This document shows positions 4,788 to 5,520 of a DNA stretch of 5,520 nt, piece after piece; position 1 is the stretch's first letter, and each line of letters starts with the position of its first letter. The notes beneath the pieces were generated by a model. The model did no database searches and had not been told where the DNA came from. It was given only the letters and a program-made list of their open reading frames with translations. The position numbers and the translations under genes were made by a program. Location: NCBI GenBank assembly GCA_037444725.1, contig JBBILW010000031.1, positions 1 through 5,520 on the forward strand. Reading direction: 5' to 3'. This DNA is from CAIKKG01 sp037444725. Lineage in GTDB: Bacteria > Patescibacteriota > Minisyncoccia > UBA6257 > GWB1-50-10.

Positions 4788-5252
4788 ACCACAGAAATTG
4801 CCGATGACAAGATAAAAAAGGAGTCAATGGCGTTCCTCAAAAAGAGGAAGCTTGCGGTAATCTCTACGGTATCCTTGGAAGGCAAGCCGGAGTCCGCAAC
4901 TGTGCTGTATTTCATTGATGACGATTACAACCTCTATTTCGTCACGCGTGGTGACACAAGAAAAGCAGCAAATATCGAACAGAACAAAAATGTATCGCTC
5001 GTAATCGGTACGGAACTCGGCCCCTCGACCATGCAGATGTCGGGAACCGCGGAAAAAGTACAGGAATCGGAAAAGCAAAACGAGTTTCTCTCGAATCTTA
5101 CCAAAGACACAGTGCTCCAGGCGCTCTATTACGGTCCATTTTTGAGTCTTATGGGAGTAAACTTTTCGCTCTACAAAGTAAAAATAACGTGGGCACGCTG
5201 GCTCACGCTCGATTTGAAAGGACTGCGCGAGGTGTATTACCAGATAATCTAA
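4785..5252 (+). CDS. Pyridoxamine 5'-phosphate oxidase-like FMN-binding split-barrel protein (155 aa)
   Basis: A small flavin-binding split-barrel protein of the broad PNPOx-like superfamily. These proteins usually bind FMN (some F420 or heme) and act in the cytoplasm, generally as homodimers; the substrate here cannot be named. Evidence is the order of elements: helix 8-20, strand L23-A-V-I-S-T-V, the S30-L-E-G-K-P turn, strand 36-43 (E-S-A-T-V-L-Y-F), a D-D-D turn, strand L50-Y-F-V-T-R and a helix with K60 and N63 (typical K-x2-N-I). Then come strand V70-S-L-V-I-G, and M85-S-G-T-A-E-K-V, a typical split-barrel strand. The C-terminal part (100-155) is helical then beta, and is the lineage-variable portion. 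The length is normal for single-domain members and no export signal is present. It is probably not PdxH, which is longer (about 200-220 aa). It is a single-gene unit with an extended -10 promoter, no SD and its own terminator. Confidence 0.85.
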   Translation: MTTEIADDKIKKESMAFLKKRKLAVISTVSLEGKPESATVLYFIDDDYNLYFVTRGDTRKAANIEQNKNVSLVIGTELGPSTMQMSGTAEKVQESEKQNEFLSNLTKDTVLQALYYGPFLSLMGVNFSLYKVKITWARWLTLDLKGLREVYYQII

Positions 5253-5264
5253 AATAGCGAGGCG

Positions 5265-5294
5265 AAGACCTGAAATAAATCAGGTCTTTGTTTT
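5265..5294 (+). terminator. Intrinsic terminator after the split-barrel gene
   Basis: AAGACCTGA (5265-5273) pairs perfectly with TCAGGTCTT (5280-5288) around an AATAAA loop, a 9-bp stem. It is followed by a T-rich tract, TGTTTTG (5289-5295). It starts 12 nt past the stop codon at 5252. The stem is near-palindromic, but no matching T-tract sits on the other side, so it acts mainly on the plus strand. Confidence 0.85.
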
Positions 5295-5346
5295 GTATCA
5301 ATATTCAGTAAGGGAAAGGTCGAGCAATTGATTACAAAATATATCT

Positions 5347-5520
5347 ATGAACAACAAATTATTTCTCACGGCAGCACGAAATGCATCCATCGGTGTCATT
5401 TCATTATCACTTCTCGGAGCAGGTGTAGCGTTTGCACAGACCGACAGCGGAACACAGACAGGTGGAACAGGAACGACAACAACGGCCACCGTCACGGCTC
5501 GTTGTTGCGGGAGCCGTGAC
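5347..5520 (+). CDS. Partial CDS: exported protein with signal peptide and Thr/Gly-rich linker (runs off the window)
   Basis: An open frame of 58 codons from ATG 5347 to the last base, with no stop, so the 3' end lies outside. The N-terminus is a classic Sec signal peptide: a short basic segment (K4, R11), a hydrophobic core at about 15-27 (I-G-V-I-S-L-S-L-L-G-A-G-V) and a cleavage box A-F-A before Q31. Residues 31-50 are Ser/Thr/Gly-rich (G-T-Q-T-G-G-T-G-T-T-T-T), like the linkers of surface or secreted proteins. The function cannot be told from this fragment. There is no good SD within 15 nt of the ATG; AAAGGT at 5315-5320 is too far. An in-frame TGA at 5329 rules out a longer start. The final eight codons encode an abrupt C-C-G-S-R-D-type sequence inside a perfect inverted repeat, unlike the preceding Thr-rich run. 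The true continuation is therefore doubtful. Confidence 0.62.
   Translation, partial: MNNKLFLTAARNASIGVISLSLLGAGVAFAQTDSGTQTGGTGTTTTATVTARCCGSRD
5491..5520. repeat. Perfect 10-bp inverted repeat at the right edge
   Basis: GTCACGGCTC (5491-5500) and GAGCCGTGAC (5511-5520) are exact reverse complements separated by 10 nt. The right arm ends on the last base of the window, so the true extent is unknown. It lies inside the signal-peptide reading frame. No T-run is visible in the window. It may be a real hairpin or the start of an assembly fold-back. Confidence 0.7.

Noticed and set aside
1..5520. tRNA, rRNA, CRISPR array, insertion sequence or transposase
   Set aside because: I saw no regularly spaced direct repeats, cloverleaf, transposase motif or long terminal inverted repeat on either strand.

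Overview
The window looks like a piece of a bacterial genome from an uncultivated lineage of reduced-genome bacteria, most plausibly the Patescibacteria/CPR (Parcubacteria-like). That placement is an inference from style: many small uncharacterised proteins, leaderless genes beside genes with strong Shine-Dalgarno (SD) sites, and a secreted Thr/Gly-rich protein. No marker gene is present to confirm it. TGA is used as a stop codon (ends of the P-type ATPase and of the 150-aa protein), so the recoded TGA=Gly code of Gracilibacteria/SR1 does not apply. Base composition is roughly balanced by eye.

Layout, left to right. Positions 49-1728 hold a compact minus-strand operon of five small cysteine-rich proteins, transcribed right to left: D (1657-1400), C (1377-1129), B (1098-841), A (817-566) and a larger one, E (542-90). 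The gaps are only 22-30 nt, each gene has its own SD site, and a strong intrinsic terminator (84-49) closes the operon. D, C, B and A are tandem paralogues of 82-85 aa sharing C-x-C, His, C-x-x-C and a length-invariant C-terminal 12-residue tail. E is a separate multi-CxxC protein. I cannot assign a function to any of the five. A candidate promoter overlaps the stop codon of the gene upstream.

Positions 1725-4265 (minus) encode a complete 846-aa P-type ATPase of the Mg2+-importing MgtA/MgtB type. Upstream of it, and separated by a terminator (4320-4287), is a small, highly charged, apparently disordered protein (4678-4331). The 4679-4784 interval is a divergent promoter region: both flanking genes have an extended -10 box placed so that transcription would begin at or next to the ATG, so both are predicted to be leaderless.

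On the plus strand, 4785-5252 encodes an FMN-binding split-barrel (pyridoxamine-phosphate-oxidase-like) protein with its own terminator (5265-5294). From 5347 to the right edge an incomplete reading frame begins with a signal peptide and a Thr/Gly-rich linker; it ends inside a perfect 10-bp inverted repeat that may be an assembly fold-back.

The most novel content is the four-member tandem paralogue family plus E. It reads as an uncharacterised, co-transcribed set of small zinc-binding proteins next to a Mg2+ pump.
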